From contig CAWFPS010000003.1 in the NCBI GenBank assembly GCA_963817905.1, positions 1,905,162-1,969,161 on the forward strand: a DNA stretch of 64,000 nucleotides, in the 5' to 3' direction. The translations under genes were made by a program, and so were the position numbers. A model generated the notes under the pieces. It was given only the letters and a program-made list of their open reading frames with translations, did not search any database and was not told the origin of the DNA. Shown in pieces: positions 1 through 10,392 of this stretch (its first letter is position 1; every line of letters starts with the position of its first letter). This stretch comes from VRUE01 sp963817905. Lineage in GTDB: Bacteria; Actinomycetota; Thermoleophilia; Solirubrobacterales; 70-9.

Positions 1-57
1 TTATATCCCCGATTTACAACTGCAAAAATCCCAATAATAAGTGGACTTCAATAAATT

Positions 58-1629
58 CTATCCTTTAATCCCTGGCTGTAAAATCTTATAACCTGTTTTT
101 GCCTTTTCCTCGGCAACTTGTCGCTTAACGTCCTCCAATAATGCCTTGGCGTCGAAAATAATACCATCTTTAATGGTATACTTAACACCACCGACACGAA
201 CCACTTTATTATCATCGGTTAGGCGTATTGCACCGGTACCATAAAGTACTTTGAGATTTTTTAACGGATTTTCTTCTACGACCACAAAATCGGCAAACTT
301 ACCTACTTCGACCGATCCCAATTTGTCAACCATTCCCAAAGCTTCAGCGCCATTCAATGTGGCCGCCCTTATGACCTCCAACGGGTGGAATCCCGCTTCA
401 CGCAAGAGTTCTAATTCACGAATATACGCGAAGCCGTACAGTTGAAAAATAAAGCCTGAATCAGAGCCTGTTGTAACCCTACCGCCGCGATTCTTATATT
501 CATTTATAAATGTCATCCAAAGCTGATAATTTTGCCTCCAAGCTACTTCTTGCTCGGTTCCCCAATCATGCCAGTAGCTGCCATGCGATATTTTACTAGG
601 TTGATAGAATTCCCAAAGTGAGGGCAAGGTATACTCTTCATGCCACTCGGCCCTTCTGGCCCCCTGAAGATCGCGGCTCGCCTCATATATGTTAAAGGTG
701 GGATCAAGGGTAAAATCAAGGGCCAACAGTTCGTTCATCACTTCGTTCCAATGTTCCGAATAAGGTTTGGCAGCCTGGGCCCATAAATGACCGGCATTTT
801 CAAAACGGTCCTGTTCATTTGAATAATTATAATCAAGCGGATAATCTTGCACCGTACGATCGTTAAAAAGTGCCTCCGGCAATCCGTACCAATGTTCCAT
901 TGAGGTGAGTCCGGCACGTGCTGAATTCAAGACGTTCCAACGCGCTACATCCAATTGGGCATGATGGCAAGCGGATCGTAATCCAAGTTTTTTATTTTCA
1001 TCCAGGGCAGCGGCCATAATTTCTGGGGGTGCACCAAAAAATTTGATGCCATCAGCGCCTTTCTTTGCATTTTCCCGCACCCATGCCCGTGCCATGTCAG
1101 GCGTGCTTATTTCTTCTTCACTTCCGCTTCCAAAAACCGTAAGGCTAAAAATACGCGGGCCTACGATTTCCCTATTCTTGATTTTCTTTTTAAGGTCTAA
1201 GGTCCAATCAACCCCAGGACCCCCGACTTCCCGAACGGTTGTCACCCCATGGCCCATCCACAGTTTGAATACATATTCGGGGTCGGCCCCTTGGGCTTTT
1301 CCTCCGATATGGGTATGCATATCAATAAAACCCGGCATTAAGTACATTCCAGTGCAGTCGATTTCCTTTCCACCTGCCTTTAATTTAGGCCTTTTTGAGT
1401 CATCGATCGCCACCCCAGGAAAGCCCACTACCTGTATGCTTTTGATGATATTGTTCTCTACGACAATATCGATGGGCCCTTGTGGCGGCGCCCCGTTCCC
1501 ATTAATCAGGGTAACCCCCCGGATAATGAGTTGTGGAAAAGGGCCATCACCATTGGCCGATTGGGCTGTCATAAAAGTGATTGCGCCTAGGCAAAGGGCG
1601 GTTGCAAAAAGCACGGAAAATTTTTTCAT
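58..1629 (-). CDS. Exported metal-dependent amidohydrolase
   Basis: This is a 523-residue amidohydrolase-superfamily protein, probably a secreted or periplasmic hydrolase of cyclic amides or peptides. The substrate cannot be read from sequence. A signal peptide covers about residues 1-22, ending near TAQS. The metal-binding HxH lies in GFIDMHTH (His105 and His107). Further likely metal or catalytic residues are Lys196 (GIKFFG), His222/His223 (ACHHAQ), His246 and Asp390 (TTGSDSG), which is the usual order for the imidazolonepropionase-like branch. Length is normal for the family. The gene stands alone, about 130 bp downstream of an M14 peptidase on the same strand, so a shared role in peptide scavenging is possible but unproven. 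Confidence 0.85.
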   Translation of the reverse strand: MKKFSVLFATALCLGAITFMTAQSANGDGPFPQLIIRGVTLINGNGAPPQGPIDIVVENNIIKSIQVVGFPGVAIDDSKRPKLKAGGKEIDCTGMYLMPGFIDMHTHIGGKAQGADPEYVFKLWMGHGVTTVREVGGPGVDWTLDLKKKIKNREIVGPRIFSLTVFGSGSEEEISTPDMARAWVRENAKKGADGIKFFGAPPEIMAAALDENKKLGLRSACHHAQLDVARWNVLNSARAGLTSMEHWYGLPEALFNDRTVQDYPLDYNYSNEQDRFENAGHLWAQAAKPYSEHWNEVMNELLALDFTLDPTFNIYEASRDLQGARRAEWHEEYTLPSLWEFYQPSKISHGSYWHDWGTEQEVAWRQNYQLWMTFINEYKNRGGRVTTGSDSGFIFQLYGFAYIRELELLREAGFHPLEVIRAATLNGAEALGMVDKLGSVEVGKFADFVVVEENPLKNLKVLYGTGAIRLTDDNKVVRVGGVKYTIKDGIIFDAKALLEDVKRQVAEEKAKTGYKILQPGIKG

Positions 1630-1760
1630 CTATTTCGTATTTGGTTAGTTATTATGCGCTTACTCGATACCAGTAAAAATTTTAAACCGAATGCCTTTTA
1701 TGAGAAAAATATACTCATATCGCGGGTCATTGATCCTAGCGACTGGGCTCGCTATGATTG

Positions 1761-4292
1761 TCATTGTGCTTCAGGAACGTCGATTAAACCACCTAAGAAC
1801 AGGGCATTTAGAAACAATCGGTTCGTACCGTACCATGCCCCTCTAAAATTTGGGTCGTCCGCAAAAAGAACCACACGTCCCTGACCAAGTTTACTTACAA
1901 TGAGTGAAGCAGATGGTTTTACAAATTCATTCAGGTTCTTATCGGTAATAAATCCATCGATTTGCGGATCTTTGCTATATTTTGCCACGGTCGCATACGC
2001 ATTTTTACTTGGTGCCAACCAAATTTCGTTGTTTTTATATACGGGAATCGTACGATCGATATACCCGAATGCCAAAGGATGGGTACTATCTAAATCGACT
2101 TTTAAAATGATGCCTCCTACACTTTCTTTCCCCAGGTTTTCATTGGCATCCGCATAGGGTCTGCGAATCACCTGAACGGTATCTTTCGCAATCGAGTCAT
2201 TTGCGGCTGGGGTCAATTTCTCGGTGACTAATTTTTTGTCAATGACCCATTTTGATGCAGAACCTATTGTAATAAGGGTGTTTCCCTTGCTGGTCCAATC
2301 CTTGATTCTATTTCGTTGTTTTTCGTTCAGGGTATAACGTCCTGAAACGATGACCATCGCATTGTATTCGTCAAAATCGATCCTGTCGAAGTTTCGCATA
2401 GGAATTTTGGTGATGGGCATGTGAACGCGGGTGTCCAAAAGATGCCAAACTTCCCCAGCCTCATACGAGCTCGTCCCGTTACCAATGAGCATAAGGGCTT
2501 TTGGCTTTTTCAAGGGAGTTATTAAGCTACTTCCCAAATCGATGCCCTTGCTATTGTACCCTGAATTTACGGCATACATCGGCACGTCGAATTTTTGCTG
2601 GGCCGATTGTAACAGGGTGAATACTTCCTCCGCATTTTTCTTCTGCAGCTGCACCGGAAGTACCAACGTACCATAGCCGAATTCCTTTCCTTCTGCTCCT
2701 ACCTTTGCTTTGAAGGGTCGCGTAGCCGAGGAAACGACCAAGCCGTTCTCCTGCAAATAATTCAGGGCAGCGGGGGCATTATAATCCTCCCAGTCGAGAA
2801 TATAGGCGTAGTTTGATTTTTGAACCGGTAGTGTATTGAATAATGCCTCGGTAGTGCTGATTTTATCACCTAAAGACAAGGATGTGACCGGTCGGTATTT
2901 CATGTTATAAAAATTGGCCATTGACCAGGCTGAGGCGTCATAATACACGCTATCCCTATATTTCTTGTACGTTTCGAACATGGTCTGAACCATTCTATAT
3001 TGGTTCTGTTTGGTAGGCACTACGTAGTTCTCACCAGATCGGTATACGTCGATCTTATGCAGCAGCAGTTTGTCTATGAAGGCCTTGGTGCGGTTTTTAT
3101 CATGGATATCCCCAAATGTATACCCTTTAACTTTACTCTTTGCAGCATTGCCGAGGGCACTTTTAAAGAAGTCCTGTTGATATTTATAGAGGTAGGCCTT
3201 GTTGTCGACCGCGGCTCGCACCGTTGTGATGCCAGAGACATATTGATTGCGAATGGTAAACGGAAAGGTAATCTCCCCGAAGGCGGTCGTTTGTTTATGG
3301 CCCCTTGAACTGGCTTGTTCGAAGAGAAGTCCGAGCCCCCCTTGTAAATCAGGGTAGGATGAGCCATACCCTGGATAGGTACCATCAAATACTTCCTTCG
3401 TAAAATAAAGGGAGCCAATGCTATCCATGGCTTTGGAAAAATAATCCCCGAACATCGTGTTGAGGTCTTCATAATTTTCCTTGGGCATTATGGGTTCTAG
3501 GGATCCATTGGTCTTCATTGGTTCAAAGAAAAAAGAACTTTGACTGCCCATTTCATGAAAATCGGTCACCACATTCGGATACCATTCGTGATACCAGGTC
3601 AATTTGCCCCTACTTTCAGGATTTACCGCTAAAAGCCAATCGCGATTTAAATCGAACCAATAATGGTTGGTGCGCCCCCCAGGCCAATATTCATTATGTT
3701 CGGCATCGGCGGGATCTGCGACTTCGGGCGTGCCTTGGTAGGAATTCGCCCATTGGGTATGTCGGTCCCTCCCATCAGGATTTATGGCAGGATCGATAAA
3801 TAGCACGGCATTCTTTATATAGTGTACTATTTCAGGGTTTTCAGAAGCCGCCAAGGTGTAGGCAACCAACATAGCGGCTTCAGAACTAGAAGGTTCATTG
3901 CCATGTACATTGTAAGCTAGATTTACAAAAATCGGCACATCGCTATAATTCGATACATTTTTGGTAGGATCTGTGAATGCCAGATGTTGCTGTTTAAGCT
4001 GATCAAGGTTTTTCAGATTTTCTGGGGTGGTAACCGTCAATATCACCAATTTCCGACCCTCATTGGTTTTTCCGTAATAGTGAATGGCAGCCCGATCCGA
4101 AACTTGGGCCAACTTTTCAAGATAGGCAACAATCAGGTCATGACGTGTATGATGTTCACCGATGCCATATCCCAAAAATTGCTCTGGGGAAGGGATTCCT
4201 GGGTTGTAAGGTTCAAATTTCTTAAGGAAATAATCTTGGCCATGTAGGGCGAAACCACAAAGAAGGAGTAGGGGTAGTAGTCTTTTCAACAT
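1761..4292 (-). CDS. Secreted M14-family zinc carboxypeptidase
   Basis: This 843-residue exported metallopeptidase has a signal peptide at residues 1-19 ending in HGQ. The M14 zinc site is visible: His130 and Glu133 in YNVHGNE, and a later His247 in TDFHEMG. The likely catalytic Glu326 lies in GLLFEQASS. A long C-terminal region of roughly 450 residues follows, with glutamine-amidotransferase-like and beta-rich character, as in other large Bacteroidota M14 proteins. It should trim C-terminal residues from peptides in the periplasm or outside the cell. It begins a minus-strand pair with the downstream amidohydrolase. Confidence 0.88.
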   Translation of the reverse strand: MLKRLLPLLLLCGFALHGQDYFLKKFEPYNPGIPSPEQFLGYGIGEHHTRHDLIVAYLEKLAQVSDRAAIHYYGKTNEGRKLVILTVTTPENLKNLDQLKQQHLAFTDPTKNVSNYSDVPIFVNLAYNVHGNEPSSSEAAMLVAYTLAASENPEIVHYIKNAVLFIDPAINPDGRDRHTQWANSYQGTPEVADPADAEHNEYWPGGRTNHYWFDLNRDWLLAVNPESRGKLTWYHEWYPNVVTDFHEMGSQSSFFFEPMKTNGSLEPIMPKENYEDLNTMFGDYFSKAMDSIGSLYFTKEVFDGTYPGYGSSYPDLQGGLGLLFEQASSRGHKQTTAFGEITFPFTIRNQYVSGITTVRAAVDNKAYLYKYQQDFFKSALGNAAKSKVKGYTFGDIHDKNRTKAFIDKLLLHKIDVYRSGENYVVPTKQNQYRMVQTMFETYKKYRDSVYYDASAWSMANFYNMKYRPVTSLSLGDKISTTEALFNTLPVQKSNYAYILDWEDYNAPAALNYLQENGLVVSSATRPFKAKVGAEGKEFGYGTLVLPVQLQKKNAEEVFTLLQSAQQKFDVPMYAVNSGYNSKGIDLGSSLITPLKKPKALMLIGNGTSSYEAGEVWHLLDTRVHMPITKIPMRNFDRIDFDEYNAMVIVSGRYTLNEKQRNRIKDWTSKGNTLITIGSASKWVIDKKLVTEKLTPAANDSIAKDTVQVIRRPYADANENLGKESVGGIILKVDLDSTHPLAFGYIDRTIPVYKNNEIWLAPSKNAYATVAKYSKDPQIDGFITDKNLNEFVKPSASLIVSKLGQGRVVLFADDPNFRGAWYGTNRLFLNALFLGGLIDVPEAQ

Positions 4293-4396
4293 TAAGAATC
4301 GTTTTGAATTCGATGCTTAAATATAACTATAATATATCAAAGTGAAGTTCGTTACAGACACGCAAAAGCCATAAAATAGGGTACTAGGAATATTAC

Positions 4397-5611
4397 CTAT
4401 GCTACTATGGGAATTTTACCCCCTACTTCCTTGAATTTCACAATATAATAAGTACCTTTTTTTGAAGCATCACGATTGATCGTACCACCTAATTGCCTTG
4501 CAAGATTATGAATAAGTTTTAGGCCCAAGGTTTTTGTACTTTTATAATCGATCGTTTCTGGGTAACCGGCGCCATTGTCGCTAATATTAAGGATGTAATG
4601 ACTCGAATGGTCTTTTTTTAATGCAATACTAATTTCACCGGCCTCATCACCTTGAATGCCATATTTCAGCGCATTGGTGATGGCTTCATTTATAAGGAGC
4701 CCTAGTGGTATGGCCGTATCGATCCCTAATTTGATATTATTTATATCGACGTTCAATGTCACATGATTGTCGGATCCTTTCAAAGATCGAATTAAATATT
4801 CACTCAATTCCTGCACATAGGAACGGTATTCTATTTTGGAAAGATCGTTTCGCATATAAAGCATTTCATGCACCATAGCCATAGAAATAACCCTATTTTG
4901 ACTGGTCTTAAAAAGACTTTTCATTTTTGCATCGGTGATGTTTCGGGATTGAAGGCTCAATAAACTTGATACGGTCTGAAGATTGTTTTTTACCCGATGA
5001 TGAATTTCCTTAAGGAGTGTTTCTCGCTCTTTTATTTGTTGGGCGATTTCCTGTTTCGATTTGTACAGCCTGTGATGCGTTCTTAACAGGTTCTTTCCGA
5101 ACACATTTCCCAAAAGGTAAACCGAAAAAAGAACTGAAAATAAATTGAAGAGATTCTGTGATTTCGCGGGAATAACATTACGCGTTACGCTAAGATCGGG
5201 GAGACTTTGGGAAAAAATCAAGATGACCAAAAACAATATCATGTTCAAATAAACCTGCCCATATTTACGGGTAGTTACATAGCCCGCAAAGACTATTAGT
5301 GCCAGTATAAAAATAAACGGACTGCCGATGCCACCGCTATATAGCGTTATCAATAAAGTGCAGGCTAGTGCTGCAATGGAGGAAAGGTTGTAAGTAAGCG
5401 TTAGGTTTTTGTGATACTTGAAAACCAAGGTGTTTATTAAATTGAAGATTCCAAAAAATAAAAATGTTTCAGGAAGTATTTCGGTAATTTTCAATAGATA
5501 AAAGCAAAATGCTGCAAAAATAATGGACAGCGTAGAAGAAATGTAATTCACGCGAAGGACCAAGTCGATCTTGTCCTTATAGCGCTCTTCATCCACAGAC
5601 GAATATTCCAT
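4397..5611 (-). CDS. Membrane sensor histidine kinase (HisKA_2 type)
   Basis: This 404-residue kinase has about six hydrophobic segments between residues 22 and 172, with no periplasmic sensor domain. A short coiled linker leads to the HisKA_2 dimerisation box EIHHRVKNNLQ (phosphoacceptor His204 or His205). The HATPase domain shows the N-box NEAITNALKYG, the G1 box DNGAGYP and a final GLKLIHNLARQLGG. This class often passes phosphate to a separate response regulator, but none is encoded next to it, so it is an orphan kinase here. The sensed signal is unknown. It is transcribed apart from secA, whose terminator hairpin lies upstream. Confidence 0.88.
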   Translation of the reverse strand: MEYSSVDEERYKDKIDLVLRVNYISSTLSIIFAAFCFYLLKITEILPETFLFFGIFNLINTLVFKYHKNLTLTYNLSSIAALACTLLITLYSGGIGSPFIFILALIVFAGYVTTRKYGQVYLNMILFLVILIFSQSLPDLSVTRNVIPAKSQNLFNLFSVLFSVYLLGNVFGKNLLRTHHRLYKSKQEIAQQIKERETLLKEIHHRVKNNLQTVSSLLSLQSRNITDAKMKSLFKTSQNRVISMAMVHEMLYMRNDLSKIEYRSYVQELSEYLIRSLKGSDNHVTLNVDINNIKLGIDTAIPLGLLINEAITNALKYGIQGDEAGEISIALKKDHSSHYILNISDNGAGYPETIDYKSTKTLGLKLIHNLARQLGGTINRDASKKGTYYIVKFKEVGGKIPIVA

Positions 5612-5743
5612 AGCAATTAAATTCTGATGAGAGTGACCCCTAATTTACCGTAAAATTAACTATGTTTCAATTATAAAAAAAACGGTGGTAAAAGATTAGG
5701 ATAGGTGACCTGATCTATTTCGAGGCTTGGAATTCCCTAAAAT

Positions 5744-5773
5744 AGCAGCGGCGACCCATGGGTTGCCGCTGCT
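5744..5773 (-). terminator. Terminator hairpin downstream of secA
   Basis: A near-perfect 30-base inverted repeat (AGCAGCGGC arm pairing with GCCGCTGCT, one internal mismatch) begins 18 bp beyond the secA stop. On the minus strand it is followed by ATTTT. The long GC-rich stem fits a factor-independent terminator, although the T-run is short. Confidence 0.7.
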
Positions 5774-5790
5774 AGGGTTATTGTTATGGA

Positions 5791-8700
5791 TTATTCCTCG
5801 GTTAAGACCCATTCACCTTTGTCCAATAAGGGCTCGGCCTGTTTGAATTTAACGGTCTTACTTTCACCCGAAATTACATTTTTTATGGTAACCCGATCAT
5901 TTCGCCCGATTTTTGGTCGTTCGCGAACAATGGTTTCGGTTATCTGGGTACGCTGCCCTTGCGTTTGACCTGCGGCCCTATTCCGTGAGGCCAGTTCGTC
6001 GCTATTGGGGATCTCGTCTTTACTGGTCTTCAGGTTTTCCCTAGGGGTACTAATCGTTCGTTCTTCTTGGATTTCATTAGGGTTCGCTGTTGGCAATTCA
6101 CCTTTGAAGAGGAAGGAAACAACTTCTTTGTTGACCTTTTCGATCATACTTTTGAAAAGCTCGAAGGCCTCGAATTTGTAGATCAACAAGGGATCCTTTT
6201 GTTCATGTACCGCCAACTGCACCGATTGTTTCAACTCGTCCATTTTTCGCAAGTGGGTCTTCCAGGCTTCGTCGATTATGGCCAAGGTGATGTTCTTCTC
6301 AAAATCGGTTACCAACTGTTTTCCATCGGTCTCGTAGGCATCCTTCAAATTGGTGACCACATTTAGGCTTTTTATTCCGTCTGTAAATGGTACTACAATA
6401 CGTTCAAACTTATTGGCATTGTCCTCATATACCTTTTTGATCACTGGAAACGCTGTCTGTGCGTTCCGTTCCATCTTTCTTTGGTAATGCTCATAGGCGT
6501 TTTTGTATACGACATTGGCAATTTCCAATACACCCAATCGTGCAAAATCCTGTTCAGAGACCGGGGAAGTAATCGAGAAATATTTAATTAACTCGAACTC
6601 GAAATTTTTATAGTCGTTGGCCGCTTTATTGGTATCTGCAATCACTTCACAAGTGTCGTATACCATATTCGCGATATCGACTTTTAAACGGTCTCCCTGC
6701 AGGGCATGGCGCCTTCTTTTATAGACCACTTCACGCTGTGCATTCATTACATCATCATATTCGAGCAAGCGTTTACGAACCCCAAAGTTGTTTTCCTCGA
6801 CTTTTTTCTGAGCCCTTTCGATTGACTTGGTCATCATCGAATGTTGAATGACCTCCCCTTCCTCCAAGCCCATCTTATCCATCATTTTTGCCACGCGGTC
6901 TGATCCGAAGAGCCGCATCAAATTGTCTTCCAAGGAAACATAAAACTGAGAGCTTCCTGGATCACCTTGCCGACCTGAACGACCTCGTAACTGCCTATCG
7001 ACCCTACGTGAATCGTGACGTTCGGTACCGACGATGGCAAGTCCGCCAGCCTTTTTAACCTCTTCCGTGAGCTTAATATCGGTACCTCGACCCGCCATGT
7101 TGGTCGCGATGGTAACTACGCCCTTTTTCCCGGCTTCGGCGACCACATCGGCCTCTTTTTTATGCAATTTTGCATTCAATACATTGTGTTCGATCTTGCG
7201 AATGGCCAACATTCTAGACAACAATTCGGAAATTTCGACCGATGTGGTACCTATCAATACAGGCCGCCCATTCTGCGAGAGTTGGGTAACCTCGTCGATG
7301 ATCGCATTGTATTTTTCCCGTTTTGTCTTATAGATCAAATCGTTTCTGTCATCACGTGCAATGGGCCGGTTCGTAGGGATTTCCATTACATCGAGTTTGT
7401 AAATTTCCCATAATTCCCCTGCTTCTGTTACCGCGGTTCCGGTCATCCCGGCTAATTTGCGGTACATTCTAAAGTAGTTTTGCAAGGTAACCGTTGCAAA
7501 GGTTTGGGTCAAAGCCTCGATTTTTACGTTTTCCTTGGCCTCGATTGCCTGATGTAATCCATCTGAATAGCGGCGACCATCCATAATACGGCCTGTCTGT
7601 TCGTCAACGATCAATACCTTGTTTTCGATAACAACGTATTCGACATCTTTTTCGAACAACGTATACGCCTTTAATAATTGGCTTAAGGTGTGTATGCGCT
7701 CACTTTTTATTGTGAAATCCTTGAACAATTCTTCCTTAAGTTCGGCTTCTTTTTCAATTTCAAGATTTTGCTCTTCAATTTTGGCGATTTCACCTCCTAT
7801 ATCGGGCATAACGAAGAAGTCTCGATTTTGCTCCCCGGAGATATAGTCGATACCCTTATCACTTAGCTCGATCTGATTGTTTTTTTCATCGATTACAAAA
7901 AGCAGATCTTCATCAACTTTGGGCATTTCCCGGTTGTTGTCCTGCATGTAGAAATTTTCGGTCTTTTGCAGTAACTGTTTTGCCCCTTCCTCACTTAAAA
8001 ATTTAATGAGCGCCTTATTTTTGGGCAATCCCCTGAAAACCCGCAATAATAAAAAGCCGCCTTCCTTGGTATTGCCTTCAGCAATCAGTTTTTTAGCTTC
8101 CGCCAATACGCCGGTCAAATGTTGTCGTTGTTTTTGAACGATATCGGCCACCTTGGGTTTTAATTCGTTAAACTCATGGCGATCTCCTTCAGGAACGGGC
8201 CCTGATATGATCAAAGGCGTTCGGGCATCATCGACCAAAACCGAATCAACCTCATCTACGATTGCATAATGATGGGGTCGTTGCACTAGATCTTTAGGCG
8301 TGTGAGCCATATTATCGCGCAGATAGTCAAAACCGAATTCGTTGTTGGTGCCATAGGTAATATCGGCATTGTATGCCGCGCGTCGTCCCGCTGAATTGGG
8401 CTTGTGATTGTCAATACAATCGACTGAAAGGCCGTGGAACTCAAAGATTGGTGCCATCCAGGCACTATCCCTTTTAGCCAGATAATCGTTTACGGTTACC
8501 AAATGGGCCCCATTGCCCGTCAATGCATTTAAATATAATGGAAGTGTCGCCACCAAGGTCTTTCCTTCCCCGGTCTGCATTTCTGCTATCTTTCCTTGGT
8601 GCAGGGCAATACCTCCGATCAATTGCACATCGTAATGTACCATGTCCCAGGTAATCGCTTTCCCCGCGGCATCCCATGAATTTTGCCATACCGCCTTATC

Positions 8701-9153
8701 GCCCTCCAAAGTAACGTAGTCTTTATCTCCCGATAATTTGCGGTCGTATTCTGAGGCGGTAACGGTAAGAGTGGTATTGTTTACAAAGCGTTTTGCGGTT
8801 TCCTTTACGACGGCAAAGGCTTCTGGAAGGATTTCATTCAAGGTATCCTCTGAAATCTTATAGGCTTCTTCCTTAAGTTTGTCGACTTCCGAATAAATAT
8901 CTTCATTCTTGTCGATGTCCGATGACGTCTTGACCTCTTCGAGCAGGGCCTCCATTTTATCATTGACTCCTTTGAGATTCTCCGCGATCTTGGCCTTGAA
9001 CGTTACTGTTTTCGACCGCAGTTCATCATGACTCATTCCTTGCATTGCCGCTTCGAACGATTTTATTTGGTCTACCAAAGGCTGTAGCGCTTTGACATCT
9101 TTTTTCGATTTATCCCCTACAAATACCTTTAATACCGAATTTAATAAACTCAT
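5791..9153 (-). CDS. secA: Preprotein translocase ATPase SecA
   Basis: SecA is the motor ATPase that drives unfolded preproteins through SecYEG. The protein has 1120 residues, the enlarged size usual in Bacteroidota. Walker A is MQTGEGKTL (about residues 192-200), followed by VDEVDSVLVDDARTPLI in the DEAD motor. The second motor domain carries AGRGTDIKL and RQLRGRSGRQGD. The extra length comes from an N-terminal acidic region (about residues 60-120) and an insertion around residues 330-470. The C terminus ends in a charged stretch without the Cys-rich zinc motif that binds SecB in Proteobacteria. The gene is monocistronic, with its own terminator. Confidence 0.98.
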   Translation of the reverse strand: MSLLNSVLKVFVGDKSKKDVKALQPLVDQIKSFEAAMQGMSHDELRSKTVTFKAKIAENLKGVNDKMEALLEEVKTSSDIDKNEDIYSEVDKLKEEAYKISEDTLNEILPEAFAVVKETAKRFVNNTTLTVTASEYDRKLSGDKDYVTLEGDKAVWQNSWDAAGKAITWDMVHYDVQLIGGIALHQGKIAEMQTGEGKTLVATLPLYLNALTGNGAHLVTVNDYLAKRDSAWMAPIFEFHGLSVDCIDNHKPNSAGRRAAYNADITYGTNNEFGFDYLRDNMAHTPKDLVQRPHHYAIVDEVDSVLVDDARTPLIISGPVPEGDRHEFNELKPKVADIVQKQRQHLTGVLAEAKKLIAEGNTKEGGFLLLRVFRGLPKNKALIKFLSEEGAKQLLQKTENFYMQDNNREMPKVDEDLLFVIDEKNNQIELSDKGIDYISGEQNRDFFVMPDIGGEIAKIEEQNLEIEKEAELKEELFKDFTIKSERIHTLSQLLKAYTLFEKDVEYVVIENKVLIVDEQTGRIMDGRRYSDGLHQAIEAKENVKIEALTQTFATVTLQNYFRMYRKLAGMTGTAVTEAGELWEIYKLDVMEIPTNRPIARDDRNDLIYKTKREKYNAIIDEVTQLSQNGRPVLIGTTSVEISELLSRMLAIRKIEHNVLNAKLHKKEADVVAEAGKKGVVTIATNMAGRGTDIKLTEEVKKAGGLAIVGTERHDSRRVDRQLRGRSGRQGDPGSSQFYVSLEDNLMRLFGSDRVAKMMDKMGLEEGEVIQHSMMTKSIERAQKKVEENNFGVRKRLLEYDDVMNAQREVVYKRRRHALQGDRLKVDIANMVYDTCEVIADTNKAANDYKNFEFELIKYFSITSPVSEQDFARLGVLEIANVVYKNAYEHYQRKMERNAQTAFPVIKKVYEDNANKFERIVVPFTDGIKSLNVVTNLKDAYETDGKQLVTDFEKNITLAIIDEAWKTHLRKMDELKQSVQLAVHEQKDPLLIYKFEAFELFKSMIEKVNKEVVSFLFKGELPTANPNEIQEERTISTPRENLKTSKDEIPNSDELASRNRAAGQTQGQRTQITETIVRERPKIGRNDRVTIKNVISGESKTVKFKQAEPLLDKGEWVLTEE

Positions 9154-9318
9154 AATTTGATCCTATTCGTTGGAAAAACAGACTGGGCCGGAAGCCATAG
9201 CAGTTTTATTTTTATAATTCCGTTTGGAAAATATATTCACGTACTGGGTATACAAAAGGTATTCCAGTTTCTATTTCTTGGCAAAAACTGCCATTTTCCT
9301 GCCAAAATTACATAAAAA

Positions 9319-9340
9319 AAAAGCCTCCTAAGAGACTTTT
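9319..9340 (-). terminator. Possible terminator after the DUF2795 gene
   Basis: An A-rich and T-rich imperfect hairpin (AAAAGCCTC paired with GAGACTTTT) lies 24 bp after the stop of the small DUF2795 gene and before the secA leader. The stem is weak, so this is tentative. Confidence 0.4.
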
Positions 9341-9363
9341 CCGTTTGAATTAACGTAATATTA

Positions 9364-9588
9364 TTAATATTCGTCCTCGTTCCAGAGGTAATCTTCTTCA
9401 GTAGGATAGTCCGGCCAGATTTCTTCGATGGACTCGTATATCTCACCGCCTTCTTCTTCCATAGATTGCAGATTTTCTACAACCTCCAACGGAGCTCCTG
9501 TGCGGATAGAATAATCGATCAATTCATCCTTGGTAGCTGGCCATGGGGCATCACTTAAATAAGAAGCTAGTTCTAATGTCCAATACAT
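9364..9588 (-). CDS. Small acidic DUF2795 protein
   Basis: This 74-residue acidic protein begins MYWTLELASYL and continues with DAPWPATKDELIDYSIRTG, the pattern of the DUF2795 family of short conserved bacterial proteins. The C terminus is very acidic (EEEGGEIYESIEEIW and EEDYLWNEDEY). Such proteins are widespread in flavobacteria, but their function is unknown. It is a single gene upstream of secA with a weak terminator between them. It has no signal peptide or membrane segment, so it is presumably cytoplasmic. Confidence 0.8.
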   Translation of the reverse strand: MYWTLELASYLSDAPWPATKDELIDYSIRTGAPLEVVENLQSMEEEGGEIYESIEEIWPDYPTEEDYLWNEDEY

Positions 9589-9725
9589 GTTAAGAGTATG
9601 ATTTTATAATTTTTGCAAAAATAATTTTTAAAAGGACATAGCCAAGATATTTTGCATCTTTTTCGTCTATTTTATCATTATTATTTTTACGACCTTCCTT
9701 TGATAACGAAGAATAGATCAATTTA

Positions 9726-10301
9726 TTAGACCTTCTTTTCAGGAATCCATTTGATTTCCTCGGCTTTTAAATCTTGTGACAATTTTCGTGCCAACACGAA
9801 TAAATAATCGGAAAGCCGGTTGATGTAGGTCAAAACCGTGGCTTCAAAAGGTTCCTTTTCATAAAGATGCGTTATCAAGCGTTCGGCCCTTCGACAGACC
9901 GTACGGGAAATGTGACAGTATGACACCGTAGTGTGACCGCCAGGAAGAATAAAATGGGTCATGGGTTCTAGGTATTCATCCATACGATCCATCTCATTTT
10001 CAAGAAATTCGATATCCTCATCACCGATCTTGGCGATATTCAATCGTTCCTTGCCACTTTTTAGAATAGATTTTTTGGGGTCGGTAGCGAGGATCGCACC
10101 TACCGTGAACAGTTTGCTTTGAATTGATTTAAGGGTTTCTTTTAAAGGATCCGTTATTTCTTGATCACGTAGTAACCCTAACCATGAGTTCAATTCATCG
10201 ATCGTGCCATAGCTTTCTATGCGCAGGTGGTATTTTTTGACACGTGTTCCGCCAAATAAGGCCGTTGTACCATTGTCCCCCGTTTTAGTATATATTTTCA
10301 T
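9726..10301 (-). CDS. Cob(I)alamin adenosyltransferase, PduO type
   Basis: This 191-residue enzyme transfers the adenosyl group of ATP to cob(I)alamin to make adenosylcobalamin. The N terminus KIYTKTGDNGTTALFGGTRV holds the ATP-binding signature of the PduO family, followed by ESYGTIDELNSWLGL. The C-terminal helix carries the conserved SRTVCRRAERL. Length is typical. The next genes upstream are a 44-residue membrane peptide and a methyltransferase-like protein on the same strand. The product could supply coenzyme B12 to the MerR/B12-type regulator encoded near 35 kb, but that link is inference. Confidence 0.93.
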   Translation of the reverse strand: MKIYTKTGDNGTTALFGGTRVKKYHLRIESYGTIDELNSWLGLLRDQEITDPLKETLKSIQSKLFTVGAILATDPKKSILKSGKERLNIAKIGDEDIEFLENEMDRMDEYLEPMTHFILPGGHTTVSYCHISRTVCRRAERLITHLYEKEPFEATVLTYINRLSDYLFVLARKLSQDLKAEEIKWIPEKKV

Positions 10302-10392
10302 TGAATTTCATATTGCAAGCTTGTCGATCTCGGCCACGTTCGCATGTACCTTTGGACCTGGCCAAAAATGGCCATCAAGAAACCACATGCCA